Made by a program: the position numbers and the translations under genes. From Gammaproteobacteria bacterium (lineage in GTDB: Bacteria > Pseudomonadota > Gammaproteobacteria > Thiohalomonadales > Thiohalomonadaceae), in contig JACUTZ010000009.1 in the NCBI GenBank assembly GCA_014859545.1, positions 1 through 33,017 of the forward strand: a DNA stretch of 33,017 nt, in the 5' to 3' direction. Shown here in pieces: positions 19,158-28,503 of this stretch. The notes below the pieces were generated by a model that did no database searches, had not been told where the DNA came from, and was given only the letters and a program-made list of their open reading frames with translations. Within the stretch, counting starts at the first letter, position 1; each line of letters opens with the position of its first letter.

Positions 19158-19624
19158 TACCAGGCACTATAGGGATGTTTGACCAGCGAAACATTGTAAT
19201 AACGAGGATCATCCGAAACCTCCTCGGCGACCCATGCGGGCAGCTCTAATGTCTCATCTTCACTGCCCAGTTCCACTTCGGCGACGATCAGGCCGGCATT
19301 GGCCCCGGCAAAGACATCGATTTCCCACAGATGCGCACCATGCATCAGCTTGTAGCGGATTTTTTCGATCTGTGGTTGTTCGCAGAGGGTATCGAGCATT
19401 TCCTCTGCCTCGTCCACGGGAATACTGTATTCATACTCCTGACGACGGATCCCCAGGGTGGCGCTTTTGATGTTCAAGCTGGCCACCTCCCCTTCGATGC
19501 GCACCCGTACCGAGGCCTGTCTGCTGCCGACCAGATAGCCCTGACGATAGGCGGTACCGGCATCGGCCTGTTTGCGCCACTCATCATTCTTCAGTAGAAA
19601 CTTGCGTTCGATCTCCAGGGGCAT
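19157..19624 (-). CDS. CYTH-domain protein (inorganic triphosphatase-like)
   Basis: N-terminal EIERKFLLKNDEWR and basic/acidic CYTH pattern (VRVRIEGE, EIDVFAGANAGLIVAEVELGSEDE). Confidence 0.9.
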   Translation of the reverse strand: MPLEIERKFLLKNDEWRKQADAGTAYRQGYLVGSRQASVRVRIEGEVASLNIKSATLGIRRQEYEYSIPVDEAEEMLDTLCEQPQIEKIRYKLMHGAHLWEIDVFAGANAGLIVAEVELGSEDETLELPAWVAEEVSDDPRYYNVSLVKHPYSAW

Positions 19625-19841
19625 GTTCTCGTCTGCTCATTTGTCGGATATGGGGGATTATAAATTTCATTGCCAGTGAATAGCCAATCACTTGCTCAGG
19701 ATTTACCTGCTCACGACAGAACCACGACGTAAATTAGGGTTTTTGTCCAAGGCTGTAGGACTTATACTACGCGGATAGATGTGACTGAGTGGGCACCGGT
19801 GCAGTGTCCTGATCCGTAATTTATCCTCTTTGAGGGTGTAG

Positions 19842-21593
19842 ATGTTAAACCTATTGATCAAGGACCGCCGTTTGTGGGTCATTCCAACGCTCTTTTGGTG
19901 CTTGCTTTCCGCCCTCTCCCTGTTTTGGAACCTGAGTGAATTACGCCAATACCAGCGTGATTTGATCAGCAATCAGGGACGCATGATATTCAATATGTTC
20001 GAATCCGTGCGCCTGTGGAATGCGGGACACGGCGGCGTTTATGCACCGGTCACCGAGAGCACCCCGCCCAATCCCTACCTGATTATCGACGAGCGGGACT
20101 TTACGACCCCGGGCGGCAAGCCGATGACCATGGTCAATCCTGCCTATATGACTCGCCAGCTCTCCGCCCTGCTTGAACAGCAGGGTGAGCTGGATGTCAA
20201 ACTCACCAGCCTCAAGCCGCTGAATCCCGGCAACGCCCCGCGTGACTGGGAACGTACTGCCCTGAGTCTGTTTGAGGAGGATCCCGCGCAAAGCGAGTGG
20301 CTGGGCTTCGCAGATGTGGTCGGCGGGGAGCAGTTTCGTTACATTGCAGCACTGTATATCAAACCAGCCTGCCTGAGCTGTCATGCGGCACAGGGCTATC
20401 AGCTGGGGGACATTCGTGGAGGCCTGAGCGTCAGCTTCCCCACCGCCTCGATTCAACAGGCCACCCAGGGGCAGTGGCGCAAGCTAGTGATCAGCCACCT
20501 GATTGCCTGGGTACTGCTTAGTTGGCTCACTACCATCTGGTTGGGCCGTATGCGCAGCCAGATGTTGCAGATCGAACAGGCGCGCGACACCCAGGAACAA
20601 CTGGTGCATGAACGCACTCACGAACTACATCTCAAGGCACTTCAACATCAAAAGACAGAAGAAAATCTGCGACTAATCCTGAGTTCCTCGGCCGAGGGCA
20701 CCTTTGCGCTGGATGATCAGGGTCGGGTGACCCTGTGCAATCCCGCAGCACTACAGCAGCTTGGTTATCGCCAGGAAAGTCAGGTACTGGGTAAGCCCAT
20801 TCGTCAATTGCTCTGTCGAAACGAACAAAAATCAGATGAAAATTGCCATCACTGTGGTAGTGCCTGCGCCATCCAGGCCAGCTACCTGGATGGGCTTGAG
20901 CAGCATTTGGATGAGGCGGAATTTCGCCGTGCCGATGGTAGCCGCCTGGATGTGGAGTTTCGTTCTCACCCGGTGTTCCTCGATGAGAAGATTGCCGGGG
21001 CGGTGGTGACCTTTTCCGATATTACCGAACGCAAGGCGCGCCAGCATCAGATCTGGAAACAGGCCAATTTCGATCCCATGACCGGCCTGTACAATCGTCA
21101 TGCCTTCCTGGAACACCTGCGCACCCATGCCGTCAGTGCCCAGCGCCGCTATGAACAGTTTGCCCTATTGTTCATTGACCTGGATGGTTTCAAGCAGGTC
21201 AATGACGAAATGGGCCATGATGTGGGTGATGTCCTGCTGCAGGAGGTGGCGCGACGTCTGCAATCTGCCACCCGTGAATCGGACAGCATCGGTCGCCTGG
21301 GCGGTGATGAGTTTAGCGTGTTACTGGGTGGTTGCCATGCCGAAGGGGTAGCGACGCAATTGGCCGATAAACTCTTGAAACGACTCGCTGAACCCTATGA
21401 AATATCGGGTTCCATGGCGCGGGTTTCCGCCTCAATCGGGATTGCATTATTCCCAAAACATGGCCGTAGTGGCAAAAAACTGCTTAAACATGCGGATATG
21501 GCCATGTATGCTGCCAAGAATCAGGGCAAGAATCGTTATGTCATCTATCAAGCCGAAGACTATTCCAGCAATGCCGTGCATCACCAAACGTGA
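19842..21593 (+). CDS. Membrane diguanylate cyclase with DUF3365/Tll0287-like c-type heme domain, PAS and GGDEF
   Basis: CLSCH heme motif within an N-terminal domain between TM helices; PAS; RESD-SIGRL-GGDEF (I-site plus active site). Confidence 0.9.
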   Translation: MLNLLIKDRRLWVIPTLFWCLLSALSLFWNLSELRQYQRDLISNQGRMIFNMFESVRLWNAGHGGVYAPVTESTPPNPYLIIDERDFTTPGGKPMTMVNPAYMTRQLSALLEQQGELDVKLTSLKPLNPGNAPRDWERTALSLFEEDPAQSEWLGFADVVGGEQFRYIAALYIKPACLSCHAAQGYQLGDIRGGLSVSFPTASIQQATQGQWRKLVISHLIAWVLLSWLTTIWLGRMRSQMLQIEQARDTQEQLVHERTHELHLKALQHQKTEENLRLILSSSAEGTFALDDQGRVTLCNPAALQQLGYRQESQVLGKPIRQLLCRNEQKSDENCHHCGSACAIQASYLDGLEQHLDEAEFRRADGSRLDVEFRSHPVFLDEKIAGAVVTFSDITERKARQHQIWKQANFDPMTGLYNRHAFLEHLRTHAVSAQRRYEQFALLFIDLDGFKQVNDEMGHDVGDVLLQEVARRLQSATRESDSIGRLGGDEFSVLLGGCHAEGVATQLADKLLKRLAEPYEISGSMARVSASIGIALFPKHGRSGKKLLKHADMAMYAAKNQGKNRYVIYQAEDYSSNAVHHQT

Positions 21594-21936
21594 TCAGATC
21601 ACGCCCTATATCACCCTGGATGGCTCGAAAATCCGAGAGCTGATCCACCCTACCCTGCATGGCAACCAGGCACAGAGCCTGGCCGAAGCCAGCCTGCCGC
21701 CCGGCGGACGGACTCAGTTGCATCGCCACCATCGCAGTGAGGAGATCTACCATGTGCTTGTCGGCGAAGGGATGATGCAATGGGGCGAGGCGCACTTTCC
21801 GATTGGCCCCGGCGACAGTATCTGCATTCCACCAGGTACGGCCCATGCCCTGGAAAATACCGGAAATACGCCGCTTCGCCTGCTGTGCTGCTGCAGCCCC
21901 GCCTATGCCCATGATGATACTGAGCTACTCTCATGA
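21571..21936 (+). CDS. Cupin-domain protein
   Basis: LPPGGRTQLHRHHRSEEIYHVLVGEGMMQWG...GDSICIPPGTAHALENTG; start overlaps the upstream diguanylate cyclase by 23 nt. Confidence 0.85.
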   Translation: MPCITKRDQITPYITLDGSKIRELIHPTLHGNQAQSLAEASLPPGGRTQLHRHHRSEEIYHVLVGEGMMQWGEAHFPIGPGDSICIPPGTAHALENTGNTPLRLLCCCSPAYAHDDTELLS

Positions 21937-22886
21937 AGCTGGTATTGGCCCCGATGGAGGGCCTGATCGATGCACCGATGCGCGATCTGCTCGGCCGTAT
22001 CGGTGGCTATGATTATGCGGTCTGTGAATTTATTCGCGTCACCGAACAACGACTGCCGCGGCGTACTCTGCTGCGACTGTGTCCGGAGCTTGCCAGCAAT
22101 GGCCACACCGCTTCCGGCCTGGCGGTCATCCCTCAGTTGTTGGGTAGTCACCCGGCATCCATGGCGCGTACTGCCCGGCAACTGGCCGAACTGGGTGCCG
22201 CAGGGATCGACCTGAATTTTGGCTGCCCCTCCAAGACAGTTAATCGTAAGGATGGCGGTGCGATTCTGTTGCGTGAACCGGAGCGTATACATGCCATCGT
22301 TGCCGCGGTGCGCCAGGCGGTCCCGGCAGATATTCCCGTTTCAGCCAAGATCCGCCTGGGTTATGAGGATACCGCCCTGGCCCTCGACAATGCCCATGCG
22401 GTAGTGCAGGGCGGAGCACAAGGATTAACCGTGCATGCGCGCACCAAAGTGGATGGCTACCATGCCCCGGCACGCTGGGAATGGCTGGCGCGCATTCGTC
22501 AGGCTGTCGATCTGCCAATCATCGCCAATGGTGATATTCGCAGCGTTGCTGATTACTGGCGTTGCCGTGAGATCAGTGGTTGTGAGGACATAATGATTGG
22601 CCGTGCCGCAGTAGGTTGTCCCGACCTGGCAAGACAGATCCGCCAGTCCCAGCAGGGTGGTGAGCAAGGGGTAATGGCCTGGCCAGTGCTGGCGATGCTC
22701 GTCGTACAGATGGGGGATGAGCTCAAGAGCGCCATGCTTGAGCGCCATCTTGCCAGCCGACTCAAGCAGTGGTTGGTGTTGTTGCGCCAGTTCTATCCCG
22801 AGGCGCAGCAGTGTTTTGAACGCTGCCGCCCGCTACGCCTGTATAGTGAGATGAGGCCTTGCCTGATTCAGGGGAGTTTTGAATAA
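21933..22886 (+). CDS. dusC: tRNA-dihydrouridine synthase, DusC-like
   Basis: LAPMEGLIDAPMRDLL, DLNFGCPSKTVNRKDGGA, LTVHARTKVDGY, IIANGDI; ATGA overlap with cupin. Confidence 0.92.
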   Translation: MKLVLAPMEGLIDAPMRDLLGRIGGYDYAVCEFIRVTEQRLPRRTLLRLCPELASNGHTASGLAVIPQLLGSHPASMARTARQLAELGAAGIDLNFGCPSKTVNRKDGGAILLREPERIHAIVAAVRQAVPADIPVSAKIRLGYEDTALALDNAHAVVQGGAQGLTVHARTKVDGYHAPARWEWLARIRQAVDLPIIANGDIRSVADYWRCREISGCEDIMIGRAAVGCPDLARQIRQSQQGGEQGVMAWPVLAMLVVQMGDELKSAMLERHLASRLKQWLVLLRQFYPEAQQCFERCRPLRLYSEMRPCLIQGSFE

Positions 22887-22927
22887 CACCATCCATGACT
22901 TATCAGAACAGCTAAAGGAAATTAGCA

Positions 22928-25315
22928 CTAGGCGCGACGTTTATAGCTGCTTGCCGCCATGGATGGCTTGGCCAGCAGACGCTGCAGCAATGTCTGGCTA
23001 CTGATGGGCTTATCGATAAAAAAGCCCTGTGCCTCATCACAGCCCAGTTTGCCCAATACATTTAATGCTGTTTTAGAGGTAACCCCTTCAGCCACCACGC
23101 TCATACCAAGGTTGTGGGCAAGGTCGATAATGGTGCGCACGATCACCAGGTCGTTATCATCTTCCAGCATTTCCATTACAAAAGAGCGATCAATCTTGAT
23201 CTCACTGACCGGCAATTGCTTGAGATAGGCCAGGGAGGAATACCCCGTACCAAAATCATCGACAGCGATGCCCACGCCAATAGCATTCAATTCGGTCAGT
23301 ATGTTTTTGGCACGAATCGGATCGGTCATGATGTCGCTTTCGGTGAGTTCCAGTATGAAACAGAATGGCGGCAGCTTGTATTCTTCCAGCGCCTGGCTCA
23401 GGGTATCAATCAAGGTGTTATCCCGCAGGCACTGGGCAGACATATTTACCGCCACGGTCAACTCGAAGCCATGTTCACGCCAACGAGCGCATTCCTGCAA
23501 GGCACGTTTCAATACCAAATTGGTTAAGGGACGGATCAGGCCGGTCTGCTCGGCGAGTGGGATAATCTCATCCGGGTGGATCATGCCGCGTTCCGGGTGT
23601 TTCCAGCGTAATAGTGCTTCGGTGCCAATGATCTTGCCACTACGTATATCCAGCTTGCACTGGTAGTGCGGTTCCAGCTCCCCATACTCGATGGCGCGTC
23701 TCAGGTCGGTGAGCAGCTCCAGACGACTGACGTGATGGGTATCGGTACTGGGGTCATAGACGGCGAAGATATAGCCATTCTGCTTGGCGTGATACATCGC
23801 CACATCGGCACGCTGCATCAGAATATTCACATCATCGCCATGGCTGGGGGATTCGGCGATGCCGATGCTAATCCCAACCTTTAATTCGTGTTCTTCCACG
23901 TAAAATGGCTCATCGAAGATGCGACCGATTTGCTCGGCGATCAGTGTGGCCTGTTGCAGGTTAGCGTCGGGCAGCAGGATGCTGAACTCATCGCCACCCA
24001 ATCTAGCCACCGTGTCGGTTTTACGTACCGTGTTATACAGTCGCTCGGCTGCCTGCTGTAATACCAGATCCCCGACATGGTGGCCGAGGGTGTCGTTGAT
24101 CTCCTTGAAATGATCCAGGTCACTGAGCATCAGCACCAGTGGTTTGTGTGTCACTTCGCTGCGCATCAGCGCGGATTGCAGGCGCTCGTTGAGCAGCTTT
24201 CGGTTGGGCAGATCAGTCAGCGGATCATGGGAGGCCTGGTATTCCAGGGCCTCGGTTTCACGGATGATGGTACTGGCGAGGGTCTTGAACCGGTCCTCGA
24301 GGATGGCCAGTTCATCGCGGGTATCGCTCTTGGGGTGACGGATCGCCATGTGATTGGAAAACTCCACCACCCGCTCGGTCATCACCCGTAGTCGCCGGGT
24401 CAGCATGTAAATGAGTAGCATGAAAACCAGTACGAAGGTGGTCGTCACCAGCGAGCGTTGCTGGCGGGCGCGGTCCAGCACCGCTCGGGTCAGATCATTG
24501 ACCTCCTGCAGGGGAATGAAGGAGGCAAAACGAATCACGAAATCTGAAGAGCCATAGTCGAAAAACCCCCTGCCCACGGTGCGATGGGTATCGCTTAGCG
24601 CCGACAGGGACATACCGCCTGGGGCGGCGATGGGATCACTGCTGACGATGATGGTATCCGACTCCTCCGAGAGTAAAGCCACAGTATGACGGGTGGTGGA
24701 CAGGGTCTGGGAGTCACGCAGGAATTGGCTATCGAGGGGTGAGGCGAGCATCAGCGTTGCGACCTGCTCACCATCGATGAGTACCGGCTCCGAGCTTACC
24801 AGATAAGGCCCATCGTTCAGTTTGGTCAGATAGCTCTGATTGACCGATAGCGCCAGCAGCATTACCGATGGGGACAGTAATTCGGTGGCAGGCTGTGTAC
24901 GATCCCAGTTATAGACCTCACGCACCCTGCCCTGACTATCCAGCAACAGGGTGTATCGGGGCATAACAAACTGGCGCAGGATGGAATGATTGGGCATCCA
25001 GGCCGGGGCCCGGTGGTGGTAGTGAATCGTCGCCAAGGATGGCTCGACCCAAGTGGTTTGCTGCAGGTAATCATGCAACATCTGCGAACTCACCAGTATC
25101 TTGGCAGCCTGGCTGTAGATTTTGATTTGACGATCGAAAAGGGTGCGATGTTCCTGGGCCTCATTGCTGAAACGTTCCGCCAGTTTTTCGTGGAACAGGT
25201 GGGTCAAGGTGCGGGTTTGATAATTGTCCGAAACCATCCACAACACCGCCCCAAGCAGGGCGGTGAAAATTAGCATTTTTACCGTCAGTCCGGTACGACG
25301 CAGCATGTTGCGCAC
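22928..25315 (-). CDS. Membrane GGDEF-EAL protein with N-terminal periplasmic sensor region
   Basis: RKTD-TVARL-GGDEF, EALLRWKHPE and VDDFGTGYSS motifs all intact; two predicted TM segments flanking ~260 aa. GTG 25315 or ATG 25306 start. Confidence 0.93.
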   Translation of the reverse strand: MRNMLRRTGLTVKMLIFTALLGAVLWMVSDNYQTRTLTHLFHEKLAERFSNEAQEHRTLFDRQIKIYSQAAKILVSSQMLHDYLQQTTWVEPSLATIHYHHRAPAWMPNHSILRQFVMPRYTLLLDSQGRVREVYNWDRTQPATELLSPSVMLLALSVNQSYLTKLNDGPYLVSSEPVLIDGEQVATLMLASPLDSQFLRDSQTLSTTRHTVALLSEESDTIIVSSDPIAAPGGMSLSALSDTHRTVGRGFFDYGSSDFVIRFASFIPLQEVNDLTRAVLDRARQQRSLVTTTFVLVFMLLIYMLTRRLRVMTERVVEFSNHMAIRHPKSDTRDELAILEDRFKTLASTIIRETEALEYQASHDPLTDLPNRKLLNERLQSALMRSEVTHKPLVLMLSDLDHFKEINDTLGHHVGDLVLQQAAERLYNTVRKTDTVARLGGDEFSILLPDANLQQATLIAEQIGRIFDEPFYVEEHELKVGISIGIAESPSHGDDVNILMQRADVAMYHAKQNGYIFAVYDPSTDTHHVSRLELLTDLRRAIEYGELEPHYQCKLDIRSGKIIGTEALLRWKHPERGMIHPDEIIPLAEQTGLIRPLTNLVLKRALQECARWREHGFELTVAVNMSAQCLRDNTLIDTLSQALEEYKLPPFCFILELTESDIMTDPIRAKNILTELNAIGVGIAVDDFGTGYSSLAYLKQLPVSEIKIDRSFVMEMLEDDNDLVIVRTIIDLAHNLGMSVVAEGVTSKTALNVLGKLGCDEAQGFFIDKPISSQTLLQRLLAKPSMAASSYKRRA

Positions 25316-26430
25316 TAGTGATGATGTCCGTTGGGTGGAAACTGCGCCAGGGCCTGCCCGGAGGGTTCGGCCACGAGTTCATCGTTAACAAACTGCCAGC
25401 CATTGGCCTTGAGCATCGACACTGGTGCCATGTGATATTTATCGTGGTGGGCTTCGATGTAGTCGCGCATGTGGTAGATAAGCTTTAGGGTTTCATCCCG
25501 GCGGGGATGATCGCGCCAGGTGGTCATGTTGAAGGTGCGATAGGCCGGGTATTGCCCACTGGCAAGATGTGCAATATCGGTCGGTGCATGACCATCGATG
25601 TTGAGGAGTTTTACTGCGCCAGGCTTACTGTTTTCCTTGACCATAAAAGCGGTCTCAAGGCCGATGGCAAAACGCTCCTGGGCTACCTTGGCAACCAGAT
25701 CGGGGATAACGCCCACTTCCTGCAGGTTGGGACTGAACAATTCCTGATTGGCCAGTAACAGGGTCCAGTGTCCGGGCCGCGCCTTGCAATGCAATCGGGC
25801 AGTCGGTTCGATCGGTACATCATGTGGGTGATGCTCACCCAGCTCCCGCCAGTTGCGGATATAGCCCTGAAAAACATCCCTGGCCTCGGCCAGGCTCAAA
25901 TTCTCCTGCGGATTATTACCGTTGACCATGACCGCCACCGCAGTGATCGCAATGGTGTGGTGTTCCAGGCCGGGCAGCCTGTCAGTGTCGCCAGGGGGGC
26001 AGCAAAAGCCGCCACTATCGATGGTTTTTTGCATCAGCTTGCCCGCCGAGGTACCACAGGTGCCGCTTTGTATGCCAATTTTCAGCCCGTTTTCCCGGCC
26101 GTAGCGGTAGATCTCCTCGGCCAGCACCGGGTAGGTATCCTGATTGAGGGTGATCACCAGATCGGCATCGCGATGGACTGCCTCATGAATGATGTCCTGT
26201 GTGACCCAGGCGGCAGGCATCGCTACAGTGCGATCATGATTGGCAAAGAAGGGCAGTCCGCGTAGTTTGGATTCGCAGGGTTGTCCCAGGTAAGAGCCGT
26301 CTACATCGGCACTACCCGTTTGGGCGGTGGCCTGGCAGGCCTGGAGTAGATTGGGAAGCATCAGCAGTGGCAGCATAATCGCCAGCATCTTAAAACGGCT
26401 TTGATAGCAAAACATGAGCGCTCTCCTCAT
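25315..26430 (-). CDS. Periplasmic phosphate-type ABC substrate-binding-like protein
   Basis: Signal peptide; PstS/PBP-like segments ITAVAVMVNGNNPQENLSLAEARDVFQGYIRNWRELG; stop overlaps the GGDEF-EAL GTG start (TAGTG). Confidence 0.75.
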   Translation of the reverse strand: MRRALMFCYQSRFKMLAIMLPLLMLPNLLQACQATAQTGSADVDGSYLGQPCESKLRGLPFFANHDRTVAMPAAWVTQDIIHEAVHRDADLVITLNQDTYPVLAEEIYRYGRENGLKIGIQSGTCGTSAGKLMQKTIDSGGFCCPPGDTDRLPGLEHHTIAITAVAVMVNGNNPQENLSLAEARDVFQGYIRNWRELGEHHPHDVPIEPTARLHCKARPGHWTLLLANQELFSPNLQEVGVIPDLVAKVAQERFAIGLETAFMVKENSKPGAVKLLNIDGHAPTDIAHLASGQYPAYRTFNMTTWRDHPRRDETLKLIYHMRDYIEAHHDKYHMAPVSMLKANGWQFVNDELVAEPSGQALAQFPPNGHHH

Positions 26431-26792
26431 TCAGGCATACCTCACGTGGTCTGGCCACAAAGTTTGTCCTTCCCATACATGCAAGACAGGCAAAGGCCTG
26501 TGTTTCAGCTTGTTATCGGAGTTCGACTTCGTAGGAACCGGGCCGCTGTGTTGTGATGCAAGATCAGCCACGATGTGAACGGCATCCTGGCTGACCACCT
26601 GTTGTCACTATCTGCGGAGACCCATATATACTGGCCTGTCGGCCTTGTTGTTTTATTTATGATGCCTGTTGTCAGACATGGCTACCAGTCTGAATATATT
26701 AATATTTTAGCTTATGCTTAGCTGCTTGGGCTGGATTCATCAGACTGTCATATATGCATAATGAAACCAGCATCCGGCTAAAACATCAAGCA

Positions 26793-27170
26793 CTATTCCG
26801 GTGCAAGCAAGACGGCCAAATCCGCTTCGCTGGTGCTGAACGGCAGGATTGCCGTTACCTCACAATGCTGGCGCATCTTTTCGGCATGCTCAAACTCACC
26901 GGGTGCGGCCAGGATGATCACCCGGGCCTGTGGGGCAAATTTGGCCAGACTCATCAGAAATACATCCAGATTGCTGATATGCACCCCACTGTAGTTATTG
27001 CTGTAGCCGTAGACAAAATCAGCCACCACAAGGTCCGGCGGCTGTTTTTTTAGCTGGCTCACCGCCTTGCGGGTGGAGGTGAGCGGCACCACCTGATGAC
27101 CCAGGCGCTGATAGAGGCTGGTAAAATTTGGATGGTGTGGGGATTCGATGATCTCAAACAGAACCGACAA
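26793..27170 (-). CDS. Stand-alone receiver-like (degenerate) protein
   Basis: 125 aa; receiver-like pattern LVVADFVYGYSN ... RVIILAAPGEFEHAEKMRQ, but lacks the usual N-terminal acidic pair. Confidence 0.55.
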   Translation of the reverse strand: MSVLFEIIESPHHPNFTSLYQRLGHQVVPLTSTRKAVSQLKKQPPDLVVADFVYGYSNNYSGVHISNLDVFLMSLAKFAPQARVIILAAPGEFEHAEKMRQHCEVTAILPFSTSEADLAVLLAPE

Positions 27171-27289
27171 GGCAGCTCTCCGTTACTGGATACAGTTGAA
27201 GAAGCATAACACGGCGATCGGGGAATTTTGCATCGATCCCGTGGACGTGGTAAAAATTCAGTCCTTTCAAGGATTACTCGATTGATCCA

Positions 27290-27323
27290 CTCTGCGTCGT
27301 TCGGCGTCCTCGGCGGTGATCAT
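27290..27323. repeat. Decayed single end of the CACCGCAGAGG-type repeat
   Basis: Minus strand reads CACCGCCGAGGACGCCGAACGACGCAGAG, resembling CACCGCAGAGGCGCAGAGGACGCAGAG. Confidence 0.6.
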
Positions 27324-27375
27324 TTTATGGCTCTCCCTGAGAACGCCCCATTCATACATCACGGGAGTTGTCACC

Positions 27376-28356
27376 ATGTCCATGCGCCACGGATTCCTTG
27401 CTGCGCTAATCACCACTGCGGCGTTGTTGTTCACCAGCCAGGCCGGGGCCTCGCAGCCGCGCTTTATCACGATCGGGACCGCCGGGGTGACCGGGGTCTA
27501 CTACCCGGTAGGTGGGGCGATCTGCCGCCTGGTCAATCAGGGGCGAGCCGAGCATGGCATGCGCTGTTCGGCGGAAAGTACCGGCGGTTCGGTGTTCAAC
27601 CTCAACTCGCTGCGCGGTGGGGACTTTGACATCGTGCTGGCCCAGTCCGACTGGCACTATCACGCCTGGCACGGCAGCGACCGCTTTGCCGACAACGGCG
27701 CGGATGAAAAACTGCGCGCGCTGTTTTCCTTGCAGATCGAGGCCTTCACCGTGCTGGCCCGCCCCGATGCCAAGATCGAAAAATTTACCGACCTGAAGGG
27801 CAAGCGGGTCAACATCGGCAATCCCGGCTCCGGTCAGCGCGGCACCGCCGAAACCCTGCTGGCGGCACTGGGTATGTCGACCGACGACTTTGCCCTGAGC
27901 ACCGAATTGCCCTCCCGTGAGCAGGCCCAGGTCCTGTGTGATAACCGGGTGGATGCGATCTTCTTTACCGTCGGCCACCCCACCGGCTCAATCCAGGAAC
28001 CGATCAGCACCTGCAACGCCCGCCTGGTGCCAGTAGTCGGTGACAAGGTCGATGCACTGGTGGCCGATCGCCCCTACTACGCCGCGACCACTATCCCCGG
28101 TGGCATGTATCCGGGCAATCCGGATGACACCCGGACCTTCGGCGTGGCCGCCACCCTGGTGGCCTCCGCCGACACCGCCGATGAAGCGGTCTATCAGGTA
28201 GTCCGTGCGGTGTTCGAAAACTTCGATGCCTTCCGCCGCCTGCATCCGGCGCTGGGCCAGCTTACCCCCGAGGCGATGATCCGCGATGGTCTGAGCGCGC
28301 CGCTGCATGAGGGAGCCAAGCGCTATTATCGTGAGGCCGGGCTGCTCCAGGACTGA
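27376..28356 (+). CDS. TAXI-family TRAP transporter solute-binding protein
   Basis: Signal peptide then FITIGTAGVTGVYYPVGGAICRLVNQ...CSAESTGGSVFNLNSLRGGDFDIVLAQSDW; immediately upstream of a fused TRAP permease. Confidence 0.95.
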   Translation: MSMRHGFLAALITTAALLFTSQAGASQPRFITIGTAGVTGVYYPVGGAICRLVNQGRAEHGMRCSAESTGGSVFNLNSLRGGDFDIVLAQSDWHYHAWHGSDRFADNGADEKLRALFSLQIEAFTVLARPDAKIEKFTDLKGKRVNIGNPGSGQRGTAETLLAALGMSTDDFALSTELPSREQAQVLCDNRVDAIFFTVGHPTGSIQEPISTCNARLVPVVGDKVDALVADRPYYAATTIPGGMYPGNPDDTRTFGVAATLVASADTADEAVYQVVRAVFENFDAFRRLHPALGQLTPEAMIRDGLSAPLHEGAKRYYREAGLLQD

Positions 28357-28477
28357 AATTCTACTCAGGCGGCACGACAGGGTGTTAAAAGCGTCCGCAA
28401 AATGCTCATTTACTCCATGTAAACTGCGCTTTTTCGTCCGCTTTTGCCTACTGTCGCACTCGCCTGAGCGAATTTCA
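28354..28477. repeat. ~124-bp imperfect palindrome (cruciform/MITE-like) between TAXI and TRAP permease genes
   Basis: Ends TGAAATTC...GAATTTCA; left arm CTCAGGCGGCACGACAG...AAAAGCGTCCGCAAAATGC..TTTAC pairs with right arm GTAAA..GCGCTTTTTCGTCCGCTTTTGCCTACTGTCGCACTCGCCTGAG; centre about 28416. Confidence 0.85.
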
Positions 28478-28503
28478 TTTCATATGGCAACAGGCCCAAC
28501 AAC

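Noticed and set aside
19793-19802. GCACCGGTGC palindrome upstream of the heme-motif diguanylate cyclase
   Set aside because: Only 10 bp and single; too short to claim as an operator without other copies.
27267-27470. 67-aa minus-strand ORF containing ITAEDAERRR
   Set aside because: Translation of a repeat end overlapping the TAXI gene; not a real gene.
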